Shown: positions 36,367 to 46,429 of the stretch, piece by piece | Position numbering within the stretch: the first letter of the stretch is position 1 | Layout: the number at the start of each line of letters is the position of its first letter | Assembly: GCF_001612765.1 (NCBI RefSeq) | Contig: NZ_BDBB01000034.1 | Coordinates: 1 to 64,000 of the forward strand | Direction: 5' to 3' | Source: Nocardia arthritidis NBRC 100137 | GTDB lineage: Bacteria; Actinomycetota; Actinomycetes; Mycobacteriales; Mycobacteriaceae | DNA length: 64,000 nucleotides | The notes under the pieces: model-generated | Told to the model about the DNA's origin: nothing | Seen by the model: the letters and a program-made list of their open reading frames with translations, nothing else | Database searches by the model: none | Program-made: the position numbers and the translations under genes

Positions 36367-37178
36367 ACTGGACGCTGACCCCGGACCAGTTCGCGCTGGC
36401 CTGGTCACGCACCGACGGTGATCGCATCCCCTATCCGCTCGCCGTACGCCTGTCGGCACGCGACACCGGTGAGCGCGCCGCGCAGCTTCCGGCGCTCGAT
36501 CACTGGTGTGCTCGAGTGCTGGACGCGGACCTGGAAGCGGCGCTGCGCATCCTCGCCCGGCCGGACCTGCGAGTGGAGGTGTTCGGTCAGCGTGACGCGG
36601 CGCCCGGCCCAGCCGCACGGGGAAACGGCGGCCCGCCGCACGGGGCAACGGCGGAAAGCGATCCGGCGCGCCCGATCCGTATCCTCGGCGCCGCCGCCGG
36701 GAACATCGCGGTGGTCGCGGCGCAGCGCCCCGGCGCGACGCCCGACCGCGGTGGCGACGTGCGGCTGTTCGCGGGCAGTTCGAAGAGCCTGTGCGCGCGG
36801 ATCGTTTCGATGCTTCCGGACAACACTCCCGGCACGCTCCCGCGCATGACCGCGCCGCTGGCCCAGGTCGGTGAAGACAGCCGCAACCTGGTCACCGTTC
36901 CGGTCGCCGGGCCCTCCACCTCGTCCCGGATCCGCAAGCTGCTCAAGCAACCGCGCGAAGGCATCGGTCAGATGGTGGTCTCCGCGCGACGCGGCGAGGG
37001 CGAACTGCGCCCGTTCGGCGTGCTGTGCTGGATCGATGTCCTCGCCGACGGCCGGTACGCGGTGCGCACCGGCACGGACGTCGATGTCGTCGCCGTCACC
37101 GCGGAGGGTTTCGCCGCTCACCTGCGACCGCTCGTCACCGCGGCCGCGCGCACGTCGACGGCTTTCGCCGGGCATTGA
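36363..37178 (+). CDS. EspG-family type VII secretion chaperone
   Basis: The product is 271 residues. The N-terminus NWTLTPDQFALAW is typical of EspG proteins, which bind PPE-type substrates in the cytosol and deliver them to the ESX machine. Later segments with GRYAVRTGTDVDVVAV fit the family. GTG 36363 is chosen because it overlaps the previous stop (GTGA) and begins directly at the conserved motif; ATG 36348 is an alternative. The three genes form a substrate-partner-chaperone module without ESX core genes nearby. Confidence 0.8.
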   Translation: MNWTLTPDQFALAWSRTDGDRIPYPLAVRLSARDTGERAAQLPALDHWCARVLDADLEAALRILARPDLRVEVFGQRDAAPGPAARGNGGPPHGATAESDPARPIRILGAAAGNIAVVAAQRPGATPDRGGDVRLFAGSSKSLCARIVSMLPDNTPGTLPRMTAPLAQVGEDSRNLVTVPVAGPSTSSRIRKLLKQPREGIGQMVVSARRGEGELRPFGVLCWIDVLADGRYAVRTGTDVDVVAVTAEGFAAHLRPLVTAAARTSTAFAGH

Positions 37179-37297
37179 CCATCTCGGCGGCCCGTTACGC
37201 GGTCAACCGCCTTGTGGAATCGACCGCCGTTCCTCGGCGGGTTCCCAACGCTCCGGCAAGGGCGCGACCGTACCGTTTACGGTTTACGAGTGCCACT

Positions 37298-37495
37298 GGG
37301 GCGGGCAGCATGATCGCCGCCCACTCGCTGGTGCCACCCGGGGCCGAGATTCCCGACGGCGTGCTCGCCGCCGGATCTCCCGCCGAGGTGAAACGGCCGA
37401 TCGAGGGCACTCAGGCGCAGATGTGGGTGCGGCTCAACCCGGGCTTCTACGCGGAACTGGCGCAGCGCCACCGCAAGGGCATCGTCGAGATCTGA
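37298..37495 (+). pseudogene. C-terminal remnant of a hexapeptide-repeat (gamma carbonic anhydrase-like) protein
   Basis: The frame gives GAGSMIAAHSLVPPGAEIPD, then GVLAAGSPAEVKRPI and a helical tail to TGA 37495. This is the last turn and C-terminal helix of left-handed beta-helix proteins. The roughly 110 residues that should precede it are absent; the frame upstream is unrelated. It lies between the EspG-like gene and the phosphoribosyltransferase. Confidence 0.55.
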
Positions 37496-37501
37496 CCGCC
37501 G

Positions 37502-38125
37502 TCAGCACAGCAGCGCGGTGACCTCGGCGTCCTCGAGCTGGTGAAAATCCCGGTAGGCGCCGCCGACGCCGCCGAGCGAGCGCGGTACCCACGGGCAGAC
37601 CACCTCATCGGCCTCGTCGGCGACCCGGCGCATCGCCTCCGTGGAGGAGACCGGCACGGCGACGACGACTCGCGCGGGCTGGTGCAGGTGCGCGACCCGG
37701 CAGGCGACCACGACCGTGGCGCCGGTCGCCATGCCGTCGTCGACGATCACCACCGTGCGCCCCGCCAGCGGGATCGGCCGCGACGCTCCGCGCAGCACCT
37801 GCCTGCGCCGCTCCAGTTCGGCGCGCTCCCGCGCCTCGATCGTGTCGACCTTCCTCGGCGTCAGCCCGGTGTGCGCCAGCACATCCGGATTCAGCACCCG
37901 GACCCCGTCCTCGCCGACGGCGCCCAGCGCCAGCTCCGGCTGCCACGGCACACCCAGCTTGCGGACCAGAAGGATGTCGAGGTCACCGCCGATCACCTCG
38001 CGCACCGCCGCCGCTACCGGCACTCCGCCGCGCGGCAGACCGAGCACCAGCGGGTTCGACGCGCGTAGGTGTTCGAGATGCTCACCCAGCGCGTGACCGG
38101 CCGAGGTCCGATCGGCGTACATCAT
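37502..38125 (-). CDS. Phosphoribosyltransferase family protein
   Basis: The product is 207 residues. The PRPP-binding motif is VVIVDDGMATGATVVVACRV, and a flexible hood LPRGGVPVAAAV is at the N-terminus. It resembles the broad group of PRTase-like proteins found with stress genes, whose substrate is unclear. It starts 12 bases after the nitrilase stop, so the two form an operon; ATG 38125 and ATG 38122 are both possible starts. Confidence 0.88.
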   Translation of the reverse strand: MMYADRTSAGHALGEHLEHLRASNPLVLGLPRGGVPVAAAVREVIGGDLDILLVRKLGVPWQPELALGAVGEDGVRVLNPDVLAHTGLTPRKVDTIEARERAELERRRQVLRGASRPIPLAGRTVVIVDDGMATGATVVVACRVAHLHQPARVVVAVPVSSTEAMRRVADEADEVVCPWVPRSLGGVGGAYRDFHQLEDAEVTALLC

Positions 38126-38137
38126 CGATGTCGAACG

Positions 38138-38992
38138 CTACTCCGGTCCGCGCTCGGTGATCGCGAATCGCCGCAACGCGAGGCTCGGGTTGGCGGTGCG
38201 CACCTTGCTCAGGTACGCCAGGTCGATTCCGGCGGTGAGCACGCCCGTCTCGTCGCCGAGTCCGGCGAGCACCGAACCGGCCGGGTCCACGATCATCGAC
38301 GCGCCGGCGCCCCGGGGTGCGGCCTGGTCGGCGGCGGCCACGTACACGGTGTTCTCGATGGCCCGCGCCCGCACCAGCGTGGTCCACTGGTCGATCTTGC
38401 CCGGTCCGGGGATCCATTGGGCGGGCAGCAGCAGCACCTGCGCGCCCGCCGCGGCGACCCGGCGGGCGCCTTCCGGGAAGCGCAGATCGAAACATGTCTG
38501 CATGCCGAATGTCACATCACCGACCGCGAAGGTGGCCGGCGCCTCGATCGCGCCCGGCTCGACCACATCGGATTCGAGGTGGCCGAACGCGTCGTAGAGG
38601 TGGACCTTCCGATAGCGGGTGACAAGGGATCCGTCGGGGCCGAGCACGACCAGGGTGTTGCGGATGCGGTCGCCGCCGGGAGCGACCTGCTCCACCGTTC
38701 CGGCGACCAGGAACACCTCGAACTCGCGCGCGATCTGTCCGAGGCCGGTGACGAATGGGCCGGTCAGGGGCTCGGCGACGGCGATGACCCGCTCGTCGAG
38801 CCGGGTCACGGCAAACATCGAGTATTCCGGTGCCACGACCACGCGGGCACCGCGCTCACGGGCCGTGCGCACGTGCTCGCGCACCGCCGTGAGGTTCGCC
38901 GAGGGGTCCGTCGAGGGGGCGAACTGGACGACCGCCACGTCCAGTTGATCCGGCGTCGCGTCCTGATGCGCGGGCGAGTTGTCCAGTTGCAT
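38138..38992 (-). CDS. Carbon-nitrogen hydrolase (nitrilase superfamily)
   Basis: The product is 284 residues. The Glu-Lys-Cys catalytic triad is visible in VVAPEYSMFA (Glu), TRYRKVHLYDAFGH (Lys) and GMQTCFDLRFPEGARR (Cys). Members hydrolyse amides such as deaminated glutathione or omega-amides. ATG 38992 has GGTGAG five to six bases upstream. It is divergent from deaD. Confidence 0.92.
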   Translation of the reverse strand: MQLDNSPAHQDATPDQLDVAVVQFAPSTDPSANLTAVREHVRTARERGARVVVAPEYSMFAVTRLDERVIAVAEPLTGPFVTGLGQIAREFEVFLVAGTVEQVAPGGDRIRNTLVVLGPDGSLVTRYRKVHLYDAFGHLESDVVEPGAIEAPATFAVGDVTFGMQTCFDLRFPEGARRVAAAGAQVLLLPAQWIPGPGKIDQWTTLVRARAIENTVYVAAADQAAPRGAGASMIVDPAGSVLAGLGDETGVLTAGIDLAYLSKVRTANPSLALRRFAITERGPE

Positions 38993-39040
38993 AGGTCTCA
39001 CCGTATTGGGGCGGTGACCGGACCGGCCAGCACAAGGCAG

Positions 39041-39046
39041 TAAACT
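39041..39046 (+). promoter_or_regulatory. Putative -10 element of deaD
   Basis: TAAACT (TANNNT) lies eight bases before the deaD ATG, with no SD sequence between, which suggests a leaderless or near-leaderless transcript. No matching -35 was found. Confidence 0.45.
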
Positions 39047-39054
39047 CCTGGTCA

Positions 39055-40845
<1,791 letters not shown>

Positions 40846-40955
40846 GCCGGGGAGGGTAGGCCGAGGTCAGGCGCGCTAGCTACAGTGTTGCGGTCCGTGT
40901 GTAATTCGGCGCATGCCGGCAGCGGGTGTCCCGCGAAGACACAGGAGGGCCGCGT

Positions 40956-43900
40956 TTGTTCGTGTTCGGTGATCGTGTCGTCTGCACCACCGTCGATCTC
41001 GTCCGCGCGGCGCACTGCGAGTTCGCGCTGCTGCGCGCCCTCGACGCCGAACTGGGCACCATCCCGGCCGAACCAGGAAGCACCGCAGCCGGCCCGGAGG
41101 CCACGCGGGGAACCGAGGATGTGCGGCAACGCCTTCTCGCCGACTACCGCGCACGGTTCGGTGGCGCGGTGGTCGAGATCGACCGTCCGCCGGACGAACC
41201 GGGCGATCCGGCTCGCCACGTCGCGGCTCTGACCGCCGCCCACGCGGGCACGGTCGCCGCCTTGCGCTCAGGCGCACACGTGGTGCACGGCGCGACCTTC
41301 TTCGACGGCCGATTCCAGTGCTCCGCCGACTTCCTGGTGCGGGCCGAACATCGGGTTCGCTACACCGTGCACGGCATCGCGCCCACCACCGCGGACCGGG
41401 TGGCCGCCGCACTGGAACTCGCCGCCTGCGCCGAGGCTCTCGACCGCTCGGGCGCGCTCACCGCGCCGCTGGTGCGGCTGCACCTGGGCGAGGAGAGCAG
41501 CGCCAGGGCGCTGAGCGAGCTGCTTCCGCTGCATCGGGCGCGCAGGCGCCGGGTCGAAGGCATCGTGGAGGAGAAGCTCGGCGAACTGCTGCCCGTGCAG
41601 TGGGGCGATCCCCGTTATCTCGCTTGCGGCCGCTGCCGCACCTGCATCGAGGCCCTGTCCGCCGCGCGTGATCTGCTGCTCGTGGCCGGTATGCCGCCCG
41701 CGGCGCGCGCCCGGCTGCGCGAAGCGGGGGTGAACACTCTCGATCGGCTGGCCACCACGGAGATCGCGGTGCCGGGCGTGCCGCCGCGCACCGTCTCCGC
41801 GCTGCGCTGCCAGGCGGAAATCCAGCTGCGGCGCGAAGTTTCGGGCGAGCCCACGTACGCGCTGCTCGACGCGGCCGCGCTCGGGGCGCTGCCCGCGCCC
41901 TCCCCCGGCGATCTCTCGCTCACCATCACGGGCGGCGGGCGCAATCCGCTCGTCGTTGAGGTCGGCGGGCCGGACACGGTGCACCTCTCATTGCGCGGGC
42001 CGAGCGGATCGAGCGAACCCCGCGCTGCCGCCGCCGCGGAACGCCGGGTGCTCGAGCAGGTGCTCGACTATCTGACCCAGCGCCGCCGGATCTATCCCGA
42101 CCTGCACGTCTACCACTACTCGGCCATGGTGCGCACGGCACTGCTGCGCTGTACCGGACGGCACGGCGTCAACGAAGAACTCGTGGACGAGTTGCTGTGC
42201 GACGGCGTCCTGGTCGACCTGTATCCGATCCTTCGTAACGCGCTGCTCATCGGGGAGTCCTCCTACCGCCTCAGTGGGCTGCGGCGACTGCTTCCCGATT
42301 CGTCCGCCGCCGAACACGATTGCCACACGGTGCTGCGGTTACGCGATTGGCTGCTCGATCGCGCGGGCGAGCAGCGCATCGCCACGCGGACCGTGGCGGC
42401 GGGGCGGCCGGATGGGTGGTGCGCCGCGGTCCCCGGGGAGCCCGCGCCGCCGCCGTCGTCCCGGCCGTCGTCGCTGGAGGCCGCGCTCGCGGAATACGCC
42501 GCCGCGCAGGGCGATCCGCTGCATCCCGCAGCGATGATGGCCGCGGCGCTCGGCTACCACCGGCGCGAGCGGCAGCCGCTGTGGTGGGCGCACGCCGACC
42601 GGCTCAGCCATCCGGTGGACGAATGGGCCGAGGCTCCCGGGGTTCTGGTCGCCGACTGGGGCACGGTCGACACCAAGTGGCATCGGCGCCCCGACCGCCC
42701 GGCGATGCGGCGCTACCTGACCCTGACCGGCCGGATCGGCACCGGTTCGAGCGGCGCCCCAGGCCCGAGCACACTCACCCCGGGCACCACCGTCTACACC
42801 TTCTACGACCAGCCGATGCCGGACGGCATGGTCACCGGGGCGGGCCTGCGGGCAACCGCGACGGCGACGGTGCTCGGCTGCTCGGTGGACACCGAATTCG
42901 ACGACACCGTCAGGCTGGAGGAATTGCTGCCCGAGGGCTGCGAGCCCTACGACGACCTGCCCTCCGCGATCGCGCCCGGCCTCCCGGACTGGGACGAGAA
43001 CGCCGAACTGGCGATCGAACTCGCGGCGCAGCAGTTGCTGATGACCCTGCCGGACGCCCCACGCTCGGCCGTCTTCGACATCCTCGCCCGCCGCCCGCCG
43101 CGGCTGCGCGGCGACGCCAGGTTGCCCGAGGTGCACGGTGACTACGCCGTGGCGATCACCGCCGCGCTGTGCGCTCTCGACGACTCCTACGTCGCCGTGC
43201 AGGGCCCGTCGGGCACCGGGAAGACCGCGACCGCGGCCCGGGTGCTGGAGCGGCTGATCACACGGAACAAGTGGCGGATCGGCATCGTCGCGCAAGAGGC
43301 CGCGCCCGTGGAGAACCTGCTCGACGCGGTCGTGCGGGCGGGCGTGCTGCCGGAACTGGTCGCCAAGAAGGAGGCGGCGGCGGTCGCCCCGGAGTGGGTG
43401 GTGATCGACGCCGCCCGCTATCCGCGATTCCTGGACAACGCGATCAGCGGTTGCGTCCTCGGCGGCGATCCGGCCGATTTCGCGAACGAGGATCTGGTGC
43501 CGCGCGCGGCCCTCGACCTGCTCGTCGTGGCCGACGCGGGCCGCTTCCCGCTGGCCGAGACCGTCTCCGTCGCGGCGTGCGCATGCAACCTGTTGCTGCT
43601 CGGCGACCCGGTCGCGTCGAACGCACGCGGCGCCCACCCCGCCCCGATCGGCGAATCGGTGCTCGGCTGGCTGGCCGAGGGACGCCAGACCTTGCCCACC
43701 GAGCGGGGCTACTTCCTGGACCGTACCTGGCGGATGCACCCGGCGGTCTGTGAACTCGTCTCCCGCCTCTACTACGACGGGCGTCTGCGCGCCAACGAGA
43801 CGGTCACGCTGGCCCGGCGCCTGGACGGCGAGCAGCCCGGCGTGGACACCGTCCTGGTGGACCACTACGGCAACACCACCGAGTCACCGGCGGAGGCGCG

Positions 43901-44339
43901 CGAGGTGGTGCGCCGGGTCCGCGCTCTGCTCGGCATGTCCTGGACGATCGGCGCGACCACGCGCAGGCTGCACCCGCACGACATCTTCGTGGTCGCGCCG
44001 TACGCCGCCCAGGTGGGGCGCATCCGCACCCTGCTGGCCCGCGCCAAGATCGAGGACGTCCTGGTGGGCACGCCGGATCGCTTCCGCGGCCGGGAGGCGG
44101 CGGTGGTGCTGCTGTCGATGACCACCTCCTCCCCCGCGGACGCGCCCTACGGCATGCCGTCGCTGTTGTCGCGCGGCTTGATCCATGCGCTGTGCCGCGC
44201 CATGTGGAAGGCGATCGTCATCCGCTCGCCGCTGCTCACCGAGTATCTGCCCCCGAGCACGGACGAACTCGCCGATCTCGGCGCGTTCCTGCGGCTGACC
44301 GACGCGGGTCAGCCGAAGCAGACGCCCTCGCCCCGATAG
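40956..44339 (+). CDS. TM0106-like RecB nuclease/helicase homologue with degenerate catalytic motifs
   Basis: The product is 1127 residues and appears homologous to Rv1251c: an N-terminal RecB-like nuclease region with Cys residues (AAHCEF; ACGRCRTC) and a C-terminal superfamily 1 helicase. Motif I is intact (GPSGTGKT, about residue 750). Other motifs depart from the family pattern I remember: nuclease D-T-K is replaced in YTVHGIAPTT; helicase DEAGQ reads ADAGR (about 859); GDPQQ reads GDPVA; FQGQ reads FRGR; VAVSRA reads HALCRA. The frame is intact with normal codon use. AGGAGG lies seven bases before TTG 40956, so that start is chosen. It may be a non-catalytic paralogue. It overlaps the next, convergent gene by 31 bases. 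Confidence 0.85.
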   Translation: MFVFGDRVVCTTVDLVRAAHCEFALLRALDAELGTIPAEPGSTAAGPEATRGTEDVRQRLLADYRARFGGAVVEIDRPPDEPGDPARHVAALTAAHAGTVAALRSGAHVVHGATFFDGRFQCSADFLVRAEHRVRYTVHGIAPTTADRVAAALELAACAEALDRSGALTAPLVRLHLGEESSARALSELLPLHRARRRRVEGIVEEKLGELLPVQWGDPRYLACGRCRTCIEALSAARDLLLVAGMPPAARARLREAGVNTLDRLATTEIAVPGVPPRTVSALRCQAEIQLRREVSGEPTYALLDAAALGALPAPSPGDLSLTITGGGRNPLVVEVGGPDTVHLSLRGPSGSSEPRAAAAAERRVLEQVLDYLTQRRRIYPDLHVYHYSAMVRTALLRCTGRHGVNEELVDELLCDGVLVDLYPILRNALLIGESSYRLSGLRRLLPDSSAAEHDCHTVLRLRDWLLDRAGEQRIATRTVAAGRPDGWCAAVPGEPAPPPSSRPSSLEAALAEYAAAQGDPLHPAAMMAAALGYHRRERQPLWWAHADRLSHPVDEWAEAPGVLVADWGTVDTKWHRRPDRPAMRRYLTLTGRIGTGSSGAPGPSTLTPGTTVYTFYDQPMPDGMVTGAGLRATATATVLGCSVDTEFDDTVRLEELLPEGCEPYDDLPSAIAPGLPDWDENAELAIELAAQQLLMTLPDAPRSAVFDILARRPPRLRGDARLPEVHGDYAVAITAALCALDDSYVAVQGPSGTGKTATAARVLERLITRNKWRIGIVAQEAAPVENLLDAVVRAGVLPELVAKKEAAAVAPEWVVIDAARYPRFLDNAISGCVLGGDPADFANEDLVPRAALDLLVVADAGRFPLAETVSVAACACNLLLLGDPVASNARGAHPAPIGESVLGWLAEGRQTLPTERGYFLDRTWRMHPAVCELVSRLYYDGRLRANETVTLARRLDGEQPGVDTVLVDHYGNTTESPAEAREVVRRVRALLGMSWTIGATTRRLHPHDIFVVAPYAAQVGRIRTLLARAKIEDVLVGTPDRFRGREAAVVLLSMTTSSPADAPYGMPSLLSRGLIHALCRAMWKAIVIRSPLLTEYLPPSTDELADLGAFLRLTDAGQPKQTPSPR

Positions 44340-45487
44340 GTCGGCACGCCGACGCGGGCGCCGTCCTCGTCGACCAACTGCACGGCGTCGAACCGCTCGC
44401 ACAATTCACCGGCCTTCGCGTGCCGGAACCACACCCGGTCGCCGATGCGGAGTTCCGCGGCGCCCGACAGCGGGGTCTGCACTTCACCGGCGCCCTCGGC
44501 GCCGAGCAGCTTCAATCCGCGCGGCCACACCGGCTTGGGTACCCGCGACGATCCGGCGGGGCCGGAGGCGATATAGCCGCCCGCGAAGACGGTAGCGATA
44601 TCGGCCGCGGGCCTGCGCAGCACGGGCATGGCGAAATACAGCGCGGGTCTGGGGGTGAACGCCCGGTAGTCGTCGAACAGGGTGGGCACGTACAGCCCGG
44701 ACCCGGCGGTCACCTCGGTGACATCCGGATCGGCGACGCTGACCTCGATGGAGCCGCTGCCGCCGCTGTTGACGATCGCGAGATCACCGGTCACCGAACG
44801 GACCGCGTCGAGCACCTGGGCCCGGCGTTTGCGGATCTCCGCCGCGGACGCCCGCTTCACCAAGCGCACCGCGACATTCGAATCAGGAAGCCCCGCGATC
44901 TGCGCCTCGTAGGTCATCACGCCCACCACGTCGAAGCCACGCCGCAGCGCCGCACCCGCCAGGGCGGCCGCCTGCTGCGGCGTGCGGACCGGAGAACGGC
45001 GCACACCGAGGTGCAGCGGGCCGATGCGCAGGGACGCGTCGACGTCCAGGCAGACCCGTGGCCGTACCCGATCGGTGCCCACGGCCGCGCGGATCAGGTC
45101 GAGTTGCGCGGCATCGTCGATCATCAGCGTGATCGATCGGGACGCGATGTCGTCGGCGGCCAGTTCCGCCAGTGCCGCGCGGTCCACGGTCGGATAGCCG
45201 AGCAGGACATCGCGCGCTCCGTGGCGCACGAGCCAGAGTGCCTCGCGCAGGGAGTAGGACATGACGCCCGCGAAGCCGCCCGCGGCGGTGAGATCGGCGC
45301 CGAGGACTTCGGCGAGCACAGAGCGGCAGCGCACGGATTTGCTGGCCACTCGGATCGGGGTGCCCGCCGCGCGACGCACCAGGTCGGCGGCGTTCGCGCG
45401 CAGGGTGGGCAGGTCGAGGGCGGCCAGGGGCGGGTCGAGTTCGGCGGTGGCCGCGTGCAGCCCCGCGATCGGCGACGTCTCGGTCAC
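44309..45487 (-). CDS. PLP-dependent amino acid deaminase/aldolase (D-threonine aldolase-like)
   Basis: The product is 392 residues with the alanine-racemase-type TIM barrel. The PLP lysine is in RVASKSVRCRSVL, and a C-terminal beta domain carries GDRVWFRHAKAGELCERF, with His and Cys that suit the metal site of D-threonine aldolases. It may cleave D-3-hydroxy amino acids. GTG 45487 has no strong SD. A palindrome lies in its short upstream region and a TetR-like gene precedes it by 43 bases. Confidence 0.9.
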   Translation of the reverse strand: MTETSPIAGLHAATAELDPPLAALDLPTLRANAADLVRRAAGTPIRVASKSVRCRSVLAEVLGADLTAAGGFAGVMSYSLREALWLVRHGARDVLLGYPTVDRAALAELAADDIASRSITLMIDDAAQLDLIRAAVGTDRVRPRVCLDVDASLRIGPLHLGVRRSPVRTPQQAAALAGAALRRGFDVVGVMTYEAQIAGLPDSNVAVRLVKRASAAEIRKRRAQVLDAVRSVTGDLAIVNSGGSGSIEVSVADPDVTEVTAGSGLYVPTLFDDYRAFTPRPALYFAMPVLRRPAADIATVFAGGYIASGPAGSSRVPKPVWPRGLKLLGAEGAGEVQTPLSGAAELRIGDRVWFRHAKAGELCERFDAVQLVDEDGARVGVPTYRGEGVCFG

Positions 45488-45502
45488 CAGGACAACTCAA
45501 CC

Positions 45503-45513
45503 ACCAAGTTGGT
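45503..45513. promoter_or_regulatory. Short palindrome upstream of the aldolase gene
   Basis: ACCAAGTTGGT is palindromic around its central base and sits 15 bases upstream of the aldolase GTG, overlapping a TTGACC that could be a -35. It may be an operator for a regulator of the aldolase gene. Confidence 0.35.
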
Positions 45514-45530
45514 CAAACGTCCAGTATTTG

Positions 45531-46013
45531 TCAGATCTCCGCGGCCTTGGTGGCCAGTCCGCTGACCATCTCGTCGAGCACCACCAGCATGGTCTCGTCG
45601 TTGCAATCGGCCAGCCAGCGCAGGACCGTGCCCTGCACGATCGAGACGACGTTGCAGGCGATCGCCTCCACCGGCTCCAGCCATTGCGTTCCGGACCGTT
45701 CGGCACACAGCTTCAGGAACGCGGTGACCTCGGCGTCCTTCTCGCGATAGAACTCCGTCGCGATCGGATCCGGGAAGCAATCGGTCCTGACCTCCCACCG
45801 CGCGCGCAGCGCCTGCAAGGTCATCTCATACGAGCGGATCTGCCGCTCCGGAGTGGCCTTGACCAGCGGCCAGTAGGCACTGACCCCCGCGTGCAGCAAC
45901 ACCCGCAGCGCGCGCAGGCCCGTGTATTCGAGCGTGGCGGCCGCCGTTTCGACCGCGTCGGTGACGGCGGGGCGTAGCCGGATTTCTGTTATCACTTCTC
46001 CACGTGCGCTCAA
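45531..46013 (-). CDS. TetR-like protein lacking the DNA-binding domain
   Basis: The product is 160 residues. From about residue 30 it reads like the ligand-binding half of TetR regulators (VSAYWPLVKATPERQIRSYE, then MTLQALRARW and a helical C-terminus). The first residues, SARGEVITEI, look like the beginning of a TetR N-terminus, but the roughly 45-residue helix-turn-helix is absent, as if deleted internally. TTG 46013 has GAGAGGGAG six bases upstream. It may be a pseudogene, or it may act by dimerising with an intact regulator. Confidence 0.65.
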   Translation of the reverse strand: MSARGEVITEIRLRPAVTDAVETAAATLEYTGLRALRVLLHAGVSAYWPLVKATPERQIRSYEMTLQALRARWEVRTDCFPDPIATEFYREKDAEVTAFLKLCAERSGTQWLEPVEAIACNVVSIVQGTVLRWLADCNDETMLVVLDEMVSGLATKAAEI

Positions 46014-46323
46014 CGACGACTCCCTCTCGGCGAAAGAACTCACGCACCTGGGTTGGCGCGACTCGCTGAACAGGGCGGGCAACATCGGGAAACATTCGAG
46101 CTGCCCGGTCCAACGTTCACCAATGGTAGAGCGTTTTCGGGGTTTGAGAACGGGTTCGATGGGTAATTCCGGACTGAAAGAATGTTTTGTTACCCAACCG
46201 GGACCGCTGCGCGATCATGCCGTGCCGCCCGGAAATCCCGCTATGACGGGGGATCTGGGTCTCCACCCACGCCTCGAAAGACCATTGACAACGGTACGGT
46301 CCGAGGCGTCGGCGACCCAAATC

Positions 46324-46341
46324 CTGTGGCAAATGCCACAG
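46324..46341. promoter_or_regulatory. Palindrome CTGTGGCA-AA-TGCCACAG
   Basis: The eight-base arms are perfect and separated by AA, about 90 bases upstream of ptpB. The core TGTGGC-N4-GCCACA resembles a CRP-type site (TGTGA-N6-TCACA) with one symmetrical change per arm. It is a probable operator. Confidence 0.5.
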
Positions 46342-46417
46342 CGAAACCTCGCGAATCGGTCAGCATAACGTGCGGGGTTCGATCCGCTCCCGACACCGTT
46401 TCGTTCCGCGTGCCCGA

Positions 46418-46423
46418 TAGCCT
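46418..46423 (+). promoter_or_regulatory. Putative -10 element of leaderless ptpB
   Basis: TAGCCT (TANNNT) ends six bases before GTG 46430, with no SD sequence in between. This is the spacing expected when transcription starts at the start codon. Confidence 0.5.
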
Positions 46424-46429
46424 GGATCG

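Larger units (their letters stand above)
46014..46429. other. Intergenic region between TetR-like gene and ptpB
   Basis: About 416 bases without a convincing gene, less GC-rich than the flanks. It contains GGGTAA (46161-46166) and TTACCC (46190-46195) as spaced inverted arms, the palindrome at 46324-46341 and the leaderless ptpB promoter at 46418-46423. Confidence 0.5.
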
